Source: Sphagnum compactum (lineage: Eukaryota > Bryophyta > Sphagnopsida > Sphagnales). Taken from it: DNA of 64,000 nt. The stretch's first letter is position 1. Every line of letters starts with the position of its first letter. Below the pieces are notes generated by a model, which ran no database searches, had not been told where the DNA came from, and worked only from the letters and a program-made list of their open reading frames with translations. Position numbers and translations under genes: made by a program. Below are positions 36,350 through 47,700 of the stretch, in pieces. The stretch spans positions 18,786,001-18,850,000 of the forward strand of contig OZ234498.1 in assembly GCA_965153455.1 (NCBI GenBank), read 5' to 3'.

Positions 36350-37410
36350 CATGGAATCACTTCTCCAAGGTAAGAACCAGCCAACCATATGATGTTAGGT
36401 TTTATCATATGTCGCACCTATATGAGATGAGAGCAGGTAGGTAGGAAAGGATAGAATACACTACTTGCTTCATGCTACTGGTGATGGGTTTACGTCCTAT
36501 GGTACTTGGTTTCTCCTCTTTGGGCTTCCCATTGTGTGTTTTGTGCTTTTGAGTTTTTTTTTTTGGTTTGGACTATGGTCCTTTCTTTTCTCTTCATTGT
36601 TCCCTTGTTGGGTGTTATTTTGTTTATTTATTTTATTAAGTATTACATTTTCATGATGTTTTTGAGGTGGTCTACTAGAGTTATTGGTGGTTTTATGTAG
36701 GAGATTAAAATGAGACCTTTAACTGAGGGTGAAATCATAACAAGGTAGCCTTAAAAGACCTTGTGGCTGGATTGACTCCCTTATGCATTTTTGCTATATC
36801 TATATATATATATATATATATGTCTAATTATGTCTCATGTCTCATACTAAAAACCCATTTTTTAAAAAAAAATCCCAAAACTGTAGATATGTCTGGTGCA
36901 CTTCATTTTCCAAACGTCCCATGGCCTGCAAAATGGTTGGTGTGAAGGTTGCACTATTACCCTTTAAGGCTTGCTCAAAGTTTGATAATGACTTGGGTAG
37001 CACCTACTCCTATCAAATGGTGCCAATCCAAGTGTTAGATCTCATCATCCACCAAATCATTGAGCTTCAAATTTTAGTCACAACTTACCCATGATCTTCA
37101 TCCATAATCCAAGAATTGATTTGTTTGTTTGATGTTTCAATTTTTTTATTTCAAATTTTTTACAATCCAAGTGATGGGAATGTTAAAAAACATCCAAGAC
37201 ACTCCATGCATTTAAGGGTTAATTAGTGATGGGTGCTATTCAAAGGTCAAACTTTTGCTTCTCTTACGGGCTTTCTTAATTCTGGTATCATAAAATTGTT
37301 TCTACATTTGGGACATTCTCATAACTGAGGTTTCCAATCTTTGGAAAAATCCAAAAATAGACTTACATAACATTCCATTTGGATCTCCAGTGCAAGACAA
37401 AAGAATCAAT
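36350..37410. other. Spacer with a TA microsatellite
   Basis: A (TA)10 tract lies at 36801-36820. Small hydrophobic frames at 36465-36700 come from T-rich DNA. No gene is recognised. Confidence 0.5.
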
Positions 37411-37478
37411 GACATGCCTTCCTAAGCAAACCCTCAAGCGAGAGGACATGCCTTTCTAAACAAACCCTCAAGCAAAAG
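37411..37478 (+). repeat. 34-bp tandem duplication
   Basis: GACATGCCTTCCTAAGCAAA and the following CCCTCAAGCGAGAG recur at 37445 with four or five changes. Confidence 0.85.
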
Positions 37479-37959
37479 GACTCACCTAATTGGGGCCAAA
37501 TTCGGACCTCCACAAGGTAACCTTATGACATATTAGGTTATGAATCTAAGCGGTGAGCTAGCCTCGACTCCAGTTTGACAACACTTGAGAGTTGCATAGG
37601 TGCCTATGAGTGAGGGTTTAGAAAAAGGGATCAAGGAAATATCCTTAATGTGTTAAGTCCTTGAACTAGACAAGTATATAATTAGGTCATGAGATGGAAG
37701 ATGATCATTTCGAATAACAAGATCTCAAACCAGTTAATAAGTTTACAACAGCTTTAATCCCACTCATCTAAAGACTGAGAATAGCCAAGAGTTACCAGAT
37801 GAATGCTGGAAACTCACTAAATGGGTGGCTTGCCATGTGTATAGATAGTTTAAGTGTTTAGTAAGGAACATGGTTAAAAACATGGACACAAAAATGCAGA
37901 GGTAAACCCGGGTGCAACAGCAAGAACTTTGGCATAAAAAGAGGCTTGAAAGAACTGTG

Positions 37960-38165
37960 GGAACAACATTGGGACCATTTGGCAGAGCATAAGGGATAAA
38001 ACTAAGGAACCCATGGGGAGACACATGGGATATACAGGGAAACATGAGGACATGTGGCAAAGCATATGCTATAAAATTAAGGAACAAATGTGAGGAACTT
38101 GTGGGGACAAGAGAAGGAACAACTGACAAAGTATACAAAATAAATGTAATGAACTCATCAACAAC
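37960..38165 (-). repeat. Tandem repeat of about 65-75 bp
   Basis: Units with GGCAGAGCATAAGGGATAAA, AACTAAGGAAC and GGGGA words repeat near 37980, 38055 and 38125. The 124-codon - strand frame at 37764-38138 (repeating FIAYALP/FIPYALP) is created by this repeat and is not taken as a gene. Confidence 0.65.
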
Positions 38166-38859
38166 AAATTGGGAACAGCATTAGTAACATTATTGCGAAC
38201 ATATGGGGAACAAGACACAAAAAGTCTTCAATGTCCCTTTGCCACCCCGCCATTAACAAGGGCAAAACTGAACCTATTTTACGCATAGTGCTGACCTCAT
38301 TGAATGCCTAAAAAGATATTTTTGTAACCAGGTTTAGGCATCACAGTCCTTTTTCCCTGGGCTGATGCTAGGGGCAAGTCTACCTATGTGGAAAGCCTGC
38401 AGAAAGATAAGCTCCTATTTCTTGGTGCAAGGGCTAACTTTTTTTTCTTTAGAGGTAAATAGGTATATGTTTAACATAACAAAACAAAAATTAGGGTTTT
38501 TTTTTTTTTGTGAGAAAATCATGTTACACCCAATTTCCTAGGTGGACGTTAAGAGTAACAGTCCATTGAGAAGGACAGGTAAGAAGTTTTAATTTATAAA
38601 ATTTCTCTAGTGTAAATTCCGTAATCCCTAAATTAGACAAATGAACCTAACATCTAAATGCAGTGTGCAGTGTAGAAATCCCAGTAGGTCTTTTATTTTC
38701 AAAAAAGAAAATAATATATATGTCTTTTCCCAAACATATTACTTCTACAAGGTAGGAGGTACACATTTAGCACACCAATCTATATCCACATTGTGATGCC
38801 CAATGTACTTGTCTATCTTCATTGCCATTTTTGCTTGGCTGATCATGTGATGTTGATTT
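38166..38859. other. Spacer, no gene recognised
   Basis: Mixed composition with poly-T near 38500 and no frame of note. Confidence 0.45.
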
Positions 38860-39620
38860 GCACCTTGGGTGAACCAGCACCCATGTTGGTACCATGGGTA
38901 AATATCCCAAAATCCATTTAAATTAATTCTAAATATTACAAATATGCCATGCTAGAATTTAATCAGGGTCTCTGTGTTCAAATCTAACATTTTTTGGGCT
39001 TAATTGGCCACTAATACATCTCTCTCAAAAAGACAAGGTACCAACATGGGTGCTGGTTCGCCATAGCCATTGAATGCCACCCTATGAGGATGGCCAGGGT
39101 GAACCAAGACCTTCACCGTCTTGTGTGAGGCCTCTTAGTGCGGCTGTATTCAACCAGCGGAAATGTTAAATTTGGATTCAGAGACCCTCATTTAATCCTA
39201 GGTCATGTTTAGTAAAGGCCAGGGCAAACAAGCACAGTAGGACCTACATTGCGACATTCATAGCCTTGAGGGAGGCCTTTAGCCGGCTACATTAAACTCA
39301 GGAAATGTGAAATTTGGACTAGAGACCCTTATTTAGTTTAAGGATATATGATATTTATAACTCTTCAAAAACAAACAACACAAGAAAAAGTTTGGGGTTC
39401 TCAATTTTCATCATGGTACAAATATAAGTGGTGGTTCAGCTAAGGCCTACCAAGACACCTTGGGTGAACTAGCACCCACACTGGTACCATGGTAAAAGTC
39501 CTTTATTTTCTTGCTGTTGCTTCTAATCATTATAAATACCTAACACCCAGACTAAATCAGGGTCTCTAAGTCCAAATTTATCATTTCCCAGGTTCAATAC
39601 AGCCTTTAAGAGGCCTTACC
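38860..39620. repeat. Block of modular repeats in alternating orientation
   Basis: One module pairs TGAACCAGCACCCATG and TTGGTACCATGG with a later AATCAGGGTCTCT...TCCAAATTT segment and a GGTTCAATACAGCC...AAGAGGCC tail. It is present in + orientation at about 38862-39005 and 39457-39622. It is in - orientation at about 39035-39200, with a partial - copy at 39240-39340. The + and - copies could fold on each other. TTGGTTCACCCTGGCC links it to the arms at 16285 and 21580. Confidence 0.75.
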
Positions 39621-41499
39621 CAAGAAGGTGATGGTACTATCGTCATCATCATGATCGATGAGTTTTGTTTTGTTAGGATTTTAGGATCCTGGCAACAATG
39701 CGGAATTTGTTGGATTGGCCAGGTTTAAAGTTTGAACCCTGCCTCTTGATAGTTGTCTACCAGGCTTTTCTATAATTCACATTAGTTAGCCAGTGGCTGG
39801 GCAACTCGGTTCCCTATGTTCAAGTATAGCGACACACACATCCAACGCTTTAAAACGGTCATCCCAAAACCGAAACATGCGCCCTTGCAATGGCATCGAA
39901 TATGGCAACAGTTGGAAGTATGAACCTGGCACCCTAGATTATGTGGTACATGTGTAGTGCTGTGCAAAGGCTCATTAATGCAACCCTGTCAGGGCATGAT
40001 TATCCGGCATGTTGGGCTCTGGGGAGATTGCTCAGATTGAGAGTAAGTTAAAGTAGTGTTTGTTCTCTACCTTTCTTTCTCTCGTCAATTGATGAACTAG
40101 ATAGTAATTATTCCCACTTACCTAAGCATACATAACCAAATGAGGAAATTTTACAACATATAAGAAATGTCAAGTACTTTTAGAACTTTCATCAGTGGTT
40201 TTTTATTCAACTTTTGGATTTCCCCAAATAGCGAAAACTTGTCACTAAAAAAAATCTACACTCCCTGTAAAAGAGTGAAGTTGGGCTGGGGAAATTGATT
40301 TGGAGAACACTCTGCAATGCAATGAAATGCTGGTATTGACAACTGTTTTGGAAGGTCACTTTTAAACCAATTTTGTTCAGTCTCAAGTCTCAACATGAAG
40401 GTTTGTCATGAGCAACCTCTGGAGTCTGGAGTCTCACTCCCCACTCTATATGAGGTTCCAAGAATTGCACGTAGGGTACTTTTATTTGATGTTTGACTGC
40501 TGGTACTACCTAGAATAGTGACAAAAGCAGAAATCTAAGTTTGTATGGGTCTCACTTAATGGACTCCATTTATGAAGGTCAGTCAATTTCAGGAACTTGC
40601 ATTGGGTGAGTATTATTGTCAATAGCCATGCTAAGCAATGAGGATAGGCCATGCCCAATTAATGTGGGGAGCAGCAATTGTTTTGGGAAAAATTGGAAAA
40701 TTCTTCTGAGTTATTGTTATGTTTTGAAACAAAAAATGTTAATTTTTTAATATCGAAAAATTGGAGGAAAAAAGAAAAGGTCACAGTGGGGGGGGGGGGG
40801 GATGAGAGAACCAAATTTGAATGGGAGAAGTTAACAATTTGATCGGCAACGGATTTTCCAGGCCTTGTCCTGGTGACACTATATTAGCTGAGGGCATCAT
40901 CCTGACAAAGAGGCAGGAGTAAGTAATAATAACATGGAATGTAAGACCTATTAATGGATGTAAGCGGGCACTCCAGTCCTTACCATTCGGTGCCGTGGTG
41001 AGACAGGAAAACGTGCACTTAGTTTTCGATACCCTTCATCCGGGAACGACGACAGTCATCGCGCTTGCATGGATGTGCAATTGGCTGAACCAGCCTTTTT
41101 TTTGCTTGCTGGCGAAGTTTCGCCAAATATACGATATTAAAAAATCGAAAATGAATTGATTCTGGAGGATGTTTATTCCTCATAATGCACAGTTTTTTCT
41201 TTTCCTTCTTCTTTGGAATTTCGTGAGGTAGGTGGCCTGGCCTGACCATCATCAACAGAGGACTTAGCCAAATTCAGCTACAGGTCAGAGAGGAAAGTAG
41301 AATTCTTTTGGAACCCTGTTATATTTTGGCATCAATCCAAAATATGGTCATGTCCACTTACTTTTTTCCTAAATATGGCGACCCTGGGTCCAATTTTTTT
41401 TCAAAAAAGTGCACTGTATGAGTTGCAGCCCCCTCCCCTTCCCCCCTCTTTTTGTTCCTAAGTAGTGAGAATTTGCCACAAATAAAATGCTGGTCGGAA
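39621..41499. other. Spacer, no gene recognised
   Basis: Contains a 14-G run at 40788-40801 and, near 41105-41125, GGCGAAGTTTCGCCAAATAT, an inverted word related to the GCCAAATTTGGC repeat family. Short frames such as 41019-41255 (-) have no domain. Confidence 0.45.
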
Positions 41500-41635
41500 G
41501 AGAGAAAAAAAAATCTCCAGTGTGTAGCCATAAATATACAAGGTTAATTAAAGATTTGTACTCCATATCTGATTTATAGCTCAATTTGGCTAAATCTTCC
41601 TAGGGACGATTGCCATTTTTTTCTACATCTTCCTA
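41500..41635 (+). repeat. Dispersed repeat, copy upstream of the GT-1 gene
   Basis: The block with CAGTGTGTAGCC, TTAAAGATTTGTA, ATATCTGATTTATAGC and TTTGGCTAAATCTTC matches 51005-51105 in the same orientation. The gene therefore sits between two copies about 9.5 kb apart. Confidence 0.7.
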
Positions 41636-41689
41636 TGGTTGATGGCCAGTTAAGCTACATCAAGAAATCTCAGCAAAAATGCTGGGCTG

Positions 41690-41905
41690 CGAACCCTAAA
41701 CACCTTTGCAATTTTCGCCATTTTGTGAAAAAAAATTAAAAACAATTTCTGTCATAAACTCACTGTTTAAAAGAAATTCGCCAAAAAATGCCACAAGGGT
41801 GCTTAAGAATTTGTTTACTTTCATATTTTGAACATCGTCAAATTTGGCTAAATATACATTTGGATGATTAGCCACTTGAGCAACGTCACAAAATTGGAAA
41901 ACATT
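41690..41905 (-). repeat. GCCAAATTTGGC-family repeat, inverted copy
   Basis: Read on the - strand, the order GTTGCTCAAGTGGCTAATCA, ATTTAGCCAAATTTGACGAT, AAATATGAAAGTAAA and a CACAAAATGGCGAAAATTGC end matches 52005-52240 on the + strand. The palindrome has one change here. With the partner it forms a 10-kb-spaced inverted pair around the gene. Confidence 0.65.
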
Positions 41906-41929
41906 TATTGAAAAATCACTGCTGGGCTG

Positions 41930-42085
41930 CGGAACAGTGTGAGAGAGATGTTCCGAGCGGGGATGATCGATCGATCGATCGGCACCCCGGAAGAACAACA
42001 GACTTTTGGCGGTGACTTGTTCGCATTCGTGCGGACAGGGTAGGGGACTCGTGAGTGGGGGGTGCTCTTTTCGGAAGGGCCCATT

Positions 42086-42126
<41 letters not shown>

Positions 42127-44240
42127 GCGCGAGCGAAGGAGGGACGGAGTGTGTGGTTGGAGTGTACCTATTTTTGTGGTTGATGTATGTGTCTGATGGG
42201 TCTTTTCTTTTCATCTTTGGGCTGTCTGTAGCGGTGCTGGTGTTTGAGATAGTCGGTTGAGCTGATGATGAGACTGCTATCTACTGGCTGGCTCAAGCAT
42301 CGTCGCCCCGCTTTCGACCGAGCAAGATCCGTTACTACTAGGGCTCAGTCTTTTAGCATATCAGATGGCGTGGTGAAAAAACCTGGACCGGCCTGTTTTT
42401 TGATGAAAATATATTCCGAAGTCCAGCTCTTTGGACCGTGATGAATTTAGCAGCAGAAGCAAGAAGTTGTGGGTGGCCCGCTGCTGATATTTAAACTTGT
42501 GTAGAAGAAGGGCGGCGTGAATGCGCACGTCGTGGGTGGTGGACCGATCAGGGATTTTGTGTTCGAAGGGTTTTTTCTTTTTCTTGTTTTGTGGGTTGGA
42601 TTTCTTGAATGTGAAAGCGGCGTCTTGAGTGGCGGCAACAGAAGCAGCCTCCCTTCGTCGTGATCAACCTGTAAGATCGAGATGCGAATGGCCGTCTCTT
42701 CACGGGTGGTTACAACGTTATACGATGTGATGATATCTGTGAAGGGCGGTTGGGTGGAAAGTAAAGCTCTGGTAGCTTACCGCGTCTTCATTTTCAAGCA
42801 GGTACAGCACTGAATGTGGCTGCTACGATACCTTTTTGTATCACTGTGAAAGACTTCTCCTTGCAGCGCTTGTGCCGCTCAATCCGCCGGCGTTAGACGT
42901 TGAGCTTCGTTGCTCCTTCTCCTTCTTCGAGTTTGACAACAGCAGACAGCAAACTCTAATATGATCTATCCAGTACTGCGATAGTAACTCGGATGTTATA
43001 GTCATGTGTTGGTGGCAAGGCGGCTTTTTTTCACTTCTTGCTGTGGTGCAACATCGGTAGATGTAGGAATTCTCCAGTGGTGTTTCTGCAATAATCAGAC
43101 AGCAGCGAGCTTAGCTAGCTGAGAGGATGAATTCATGACGTGCCTGCCTGCCTGCTTCGAGCATTATTGTATCCCTTAACAAACGCGTCTATGGAAACTA
43201 TTCTATTTCGCTTGCAGCAGCAGTGAAACACACTCGGTGTAGTTGATCCATCGCAGGCTTTTTGTGACTCCCCGTGCTGAGCTTGCTGCCGCTGGAATAC
43301 TACCCTGTCGCTTGGAATAAGAATTGAGTTTGTTGAGCTTCAAGCTTTCGGTTTGGTCGATCATAGAGGTTTTCGGTCCTGGCTAAGTCCGGAACTTGCA
43401 AAGTCTGCGCCAGGCTCTTCAGGATTTTCTTGACCGACTTCCGCCGCTTTTTCGCTCATCCTGCATCTTCTTCTTCAGCTTTCGAAAAGCTTGCAAACTC
43501 TCTTAAGCTTTCAAAGGTGTATCTGACGACGACGAGAGTACCATTCATGCAGCGAGCAGCAGTACGTCTATAAACTTTCCGGACGTGCAGCTCCAGGAGT
43601 CTGGTGTCAGATTCTTCCACCGCCTGTCAAGGCTGTGTTTCTCTCTCTTTTTGATATCTGAACTTCCTGGCTCTCTTGTGAACATCTTCCCTCCGCAGCC
43701 TGGTGGTTTGTTCAGACCGATCTCATCAGTGCACAAAGGAGCATGCATGCTCCAGTGATGTCAGTGACGAGGTGCTGTAAAGACCTCTCCCTCTAGACCT
43801 TCTTTAGGAAGCCTGAAAACTGATCGTTGCAAGAAATGCAAAATTAACAAAGCGCTCTAGAGGATGTATGAAGGTGAGAGGCGCTGCTGGCGAGAGACAG
43901 CTGCTGCTGATGATATTGATCCAGTGCAACATCAGCAGGCATGATTGTGTTCCACTCTTTACCATATTCTTTCTCATAATCCTTTCGTGATTGTAAACTT
44001 TGTTGGTAGAAGTAGATTAGCTGCCGCTGTCTGTTTTAGATCTATTAAGATCGTTTCTGAGCACAGTACTACATCTTTGGGTTCTCTGCTGGTAGTAATG
44101 CAGTAGGCGCGGTGGTTGTGTACCTTCAGCTTTGAAAAAGATGGTGTTGTTTCATAGAGGCAGACGAGAGATTACGTGAGAGATCAGAGAGAAGAGGCCG
44201 GTGGTGGTGTGTATACGGACTCAAAGAGAGTGTTGAGGAG
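41930..44240 (+). promoter_or_regulatory. Probable promoter and long 5' leader of the GT-1 gene
   Basis: From about 41930 the sequence turns clearly less AT-rich and loses transposon-like repeats up to the start codon at 44241. Features are an ATCGATCG run (41965-41981), a TG/GA microsatellite (42086-42127), pyrimidine-rich stretches (TTCTCCTTCTTCGAG, CATCTTCTTCTTCAGC) and many upstream ATGs. CT/GA-rich leaders are common in plant regulatory genes. The transcription start is not identified, and a leader intron is possible. No conserved upstream peptide was recognised. Confidence 0.45.
42086..42127 (+). repeat. (TG)n(GA)n compound microsatellite
   Basis: About ten TG units run directly into about eleven GA units, followed by GCGCGAGCG. 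It lies in the putative promoter or leader of the GT-1 gene. GA tracts can bind plant BPC/GAGA-binding factors, but that role is only inferred. Confidence 0.85.
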
Positions 44241-44703
44241 ATGGATGTAGTGATAAACACTGTGGCACCACCACCACAACAGCTTCCTGTCTCGCATCAG
44301 CTGGCAACTATGCACCAGATGCTTCTTGCAGATACTTCTGGTGAGGATGTAGAGATCAAGGCTCCCAAGAAGAGGGCCGAAACATGGGTGCAGGACGAGA
44401 TAAAAGCATTGATTGCATATCGAAAGGAGATGGACAATATGTTCAACACATCCAAGAGCAACAAGCATCTGTGGGAGCAAATTTCTCGGAAAATGAAGGA
44501 GCGCGGCTATGACCGCTCTCCTACAATGTGCACAGATAAGTGGCGCAATCTGCTTAAAGAGTACAAGAAGGCCAAGGTACAAGACAAAGGCACATCAAGA
44601 GTGGCATGCTTCAAAGATCTGGAGGAGCTTCTGAGTGATCGAGCCAAGTCCATCCCGTACAGAAGCCCAGCCAAGCTGGATGCCTTGCAGCTCCCATCAA
44701 AAG
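44241..44703 (+). CDS. GT-1: GT-1 exon 1
   Basis: Encodes residues 1-154 plus the first base of codon 155: a short Pro/Gln-containing start ([13 protein letters not shown]), an acidic DTSGEDVE patch and the whole trihelix domain. The ATG lies in GAGGAGATGG, a fair initiation context. The exon ends AAAG before GTACCT (phase 1). If the intron were retained, the frame would run 17 more codons to a stop at 44756. Confidence 0.9.
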
Positions 44704-47700
44704 GTACCTGTAGATATTGTTTGAAAGGGTTTCAGTGGCTCACCTGTTTCTGTTGATCTGTAGAGCTTGGAAGTTTGCTGCTGGGAAGTTGAGTGATCTG
44801 GAAGAGAGCTGGAATGTTCCAGGACGTTGAATGCCTGCATGTGGGTGATAAGTGATGGTCACATTGATATGGAACATTGCTATTTCTTCAACCACCATAT
44901 TGTGCCATAGTGCATCCATGGCATTTGGAAGCAAACTGGCAAGACACATGATAATGCACCATAACTTGTGGCAAACACAGAATATGCCAATTCGCAGCAT
45001 GCCTAAAATTGATGATCTGCTCTCTGGTTTTGGTCAGATTCTTCACAAGTTGCAGGTGAGGTGAGGCATAGAGTCACATGAGTTCAAGTCTGCTGTCATG
45101 AGTTCCATTACCAATATAATGCAATCTGTCAGTCATAGTGCGAGGAGGAAGAAAAGAGACAAAAATATATGGAAGTTATGATATCTCTTCATGCATTGGG
45201 TGCAAATTCAACTTGGGTGCTCACTGCCAATGTAAAATGCTTTATCTGCTGCTTGAGATGCCTAAGAAACTTCCAGTACCTTTTGATGGTTTACTGGCAA
45301 ACCACCTCATCTGCTAGGAAGCCCTGCATCCATCTGTAAAGTTGTCAAGAAAAGTTCTTCAAAGAATTTTCTCATGATCATATGAACTCGTATAAGATAA
45401 ACCGTGCTGACACGAGGGATTAGGTTGCGATGTCATTGTGTTCCTTGCCAGAGAGCAATCAAAACCTTGTTGCAAGCAATGGATCTGGCTTGAGTGGACT
45501 CATCACCTGTCAATGTTTGCATCATTGACACAGCCCATTTTAATGGCATTGATTCTTGGTGAGGAGCCGGTCCAGATTAGTTGGCTGGTCTATCTCACTG
45601 TAAACCATAGCACAGACCAGTTTGATATGTTCAGGGTGTTCAGAAACCCTGACCACCACTTGCTATGTACTTTGCTATACTTTTGACTTCACTGCTTGCT
45701 TGTACAGTGTTGAGCAAAAATATAATGATGCTTACCTTCTCAAGCTTGTTGCAGCTTGCATGAGGATCATGCTTTTACGTATTTGGTTAGTTATGGCTCT
45801 TGAGCACTAGCCAAGAGTAACAGCACATCTGAGTCTTCAAACTGCTTCAGGCATTGCAGAGAAACTCAGCATGCAGTTTTTCTTCTAATTGTCTGCCCAG
45901 AATATTGAGCAGATTATTGTAGACTTAACTACACTGGCACCAGGAGGTGGTGAAGTCAGTGGAGACTAATGGCTAGCAGCTGCCATTCATTATGGAGGTG
46001 ACAGTATGATACTTTGTGACTGACACTCACAAGGTTAAGACTGCATGAGTTCATTCTCGTTGTGTTTCTTTTGGTTTAGCTGGAGCTCGCATATTGTAAT
46101 CTTCAAAGGTTTTAGTTTTGAGTTTTCTCTGCAATCTCAATCTCATAAGTATGTAAACCATAACACTGTTTGTCTCCATGTAAGGTTCAGTTTGGAAAGA
46201 AAAGTTCGAAAATTTGCCAAACCTGCCTTTTGATGCATACAAAGAATATGCTTTGCTTTCCTGCCCACTGTAAGAGAGAATGTCCCCATGTTTTGAGCTT
46301 TTGCCTTCTTTTTCCTGCTTACTTGTGGGTCCATTATATTTTAAACAATTCATGTTAGTTTACACTGTTAATGGAACAGTGAAGTGGACTGAAACCCTGT
46401 GGACTCACGTCCACAGACCTGCTTCATGTCATAATTTCAGTTTGGAGAAGTGGGTCATGATTGTTGATTGTAGCTCCTTTTGCAACATTCACAAGTTGTA
46501 CGGGAGCCATTCTGTAAATGGTACACAGTGTTCTTTCTATACTTGGTTGGCATTGATGTGTCCTAAGTTAGAAAATTAAGTTGTTGATATTGCTGATTGA
46601 TTTTAGTTGTGTAGTAATTCCCATTACTGGGAAATCTTTCATTGTTATTCTGTTCTTTGTTGATTGATGTCATCCCTGAACAACGTGACCATGTGGTAGC
46701 TCAGCACTTTCTGAATGATCAGTTGGACTGGTGTGAAGATGTGGTGTGTTTCTGTATCCCATCTATCAACTTGACTGACAATGTCTTCATTTGCAGTACT
46801 GCAAAAGAAACTTTGTCTGCAGTATGAAAAGGTGACAATGACTCTAATGAGCTGAATTTGTCCTTCAAGTTCCAAGCATGCTGGTCAGATTATTCATCAG
46901 CAGTTGTTTGTTTGGAACAAGGACTGTAGTGTGAACATCAGTGAAGTCCGTGGCCCAGCTGTGGTCATTCTACATGTAAGCTGTGGTTCTACCACTACCC
47001 CCTCTGTATAGGTCTCTCCCTATCCTTCAGGCACCTTAAACGCTTACCCTGTCTGTACAGGGGCAAGCTAAAAAGCCCTCAGAATCTTGAATGCAGCTTG
47101 AATGAGGATACTTGACTCTTCTTTTTTCAGTCCTGTCTCTTAAGTCTTAGCCAAGATCATGACAGAGGCTTCCTGTTGTGCCTAGTAAAAATGTGACAGA
47201 AATTCAGGATGCAGGTTCTTGGATAATTGTTTGCCTGATAGCTTGGACAGATTACCAGACACTTTCTCTAGATTCTAAACCCAAGGCTGTTTGGGAGCTG
47301 ATGAAGTCAGTGGGGGAGTAAGGGCAGCTAATCAGTTCTTCTATCCATGATGAAGGGATGATCTGACACCTTTTGAGTGCCACTCCAAAGGTTATGACTG
47401 CCACTCATTAGTTTTGATTTTTCTGGAACTGACACGTTGGTTACTTTCAGTGTAATTGTGAAATTTCCTCTGCAATCTCATAGATATGTATGCTGAGTTG
47501 CATTTGCATAGCCTGTGTTGGAAATCCCAATGTTCAAGTTTTGTCGTTCATTAGTTCCCAGATACCTGTATCCTTATCTTCCAATCTGACCTATGTTTTC
47601 AGTGACTTCAAATGTGCTTGCTGATTGCTGTTGGTAAAAATGTGTAGCACCTCTGACGTTTCACATTTAAGAATGTCGAGTCCATTTGAGCAGATGAGGA

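Noticed and set aside
37764-38138. 124-codon - strand open frame
   Set aside because: Its peptide repeats (FIAYALP/FIPYALP) mirror a DNA tandem repeat, with no domain and no supporting signals.
39700-39970. Possible second tRNA-derived SINE
   Set aside because: GGTTCA-like words occur, but the B box is broken in each case and no A box lies at the right distance.
41696-42214. 172-codon - strand frame crossing the TG/GA microsatellite
   Set aside because: It reads SLSLSLSHTHTHT from the microsatellite and otherwise covers the dispersed repeat, so it is not a plausible gene.
44184-44582. 132-codon - strand open frame
   Set aside because: It is the antisense shadow of the conserved GT-1 trihelix exon.
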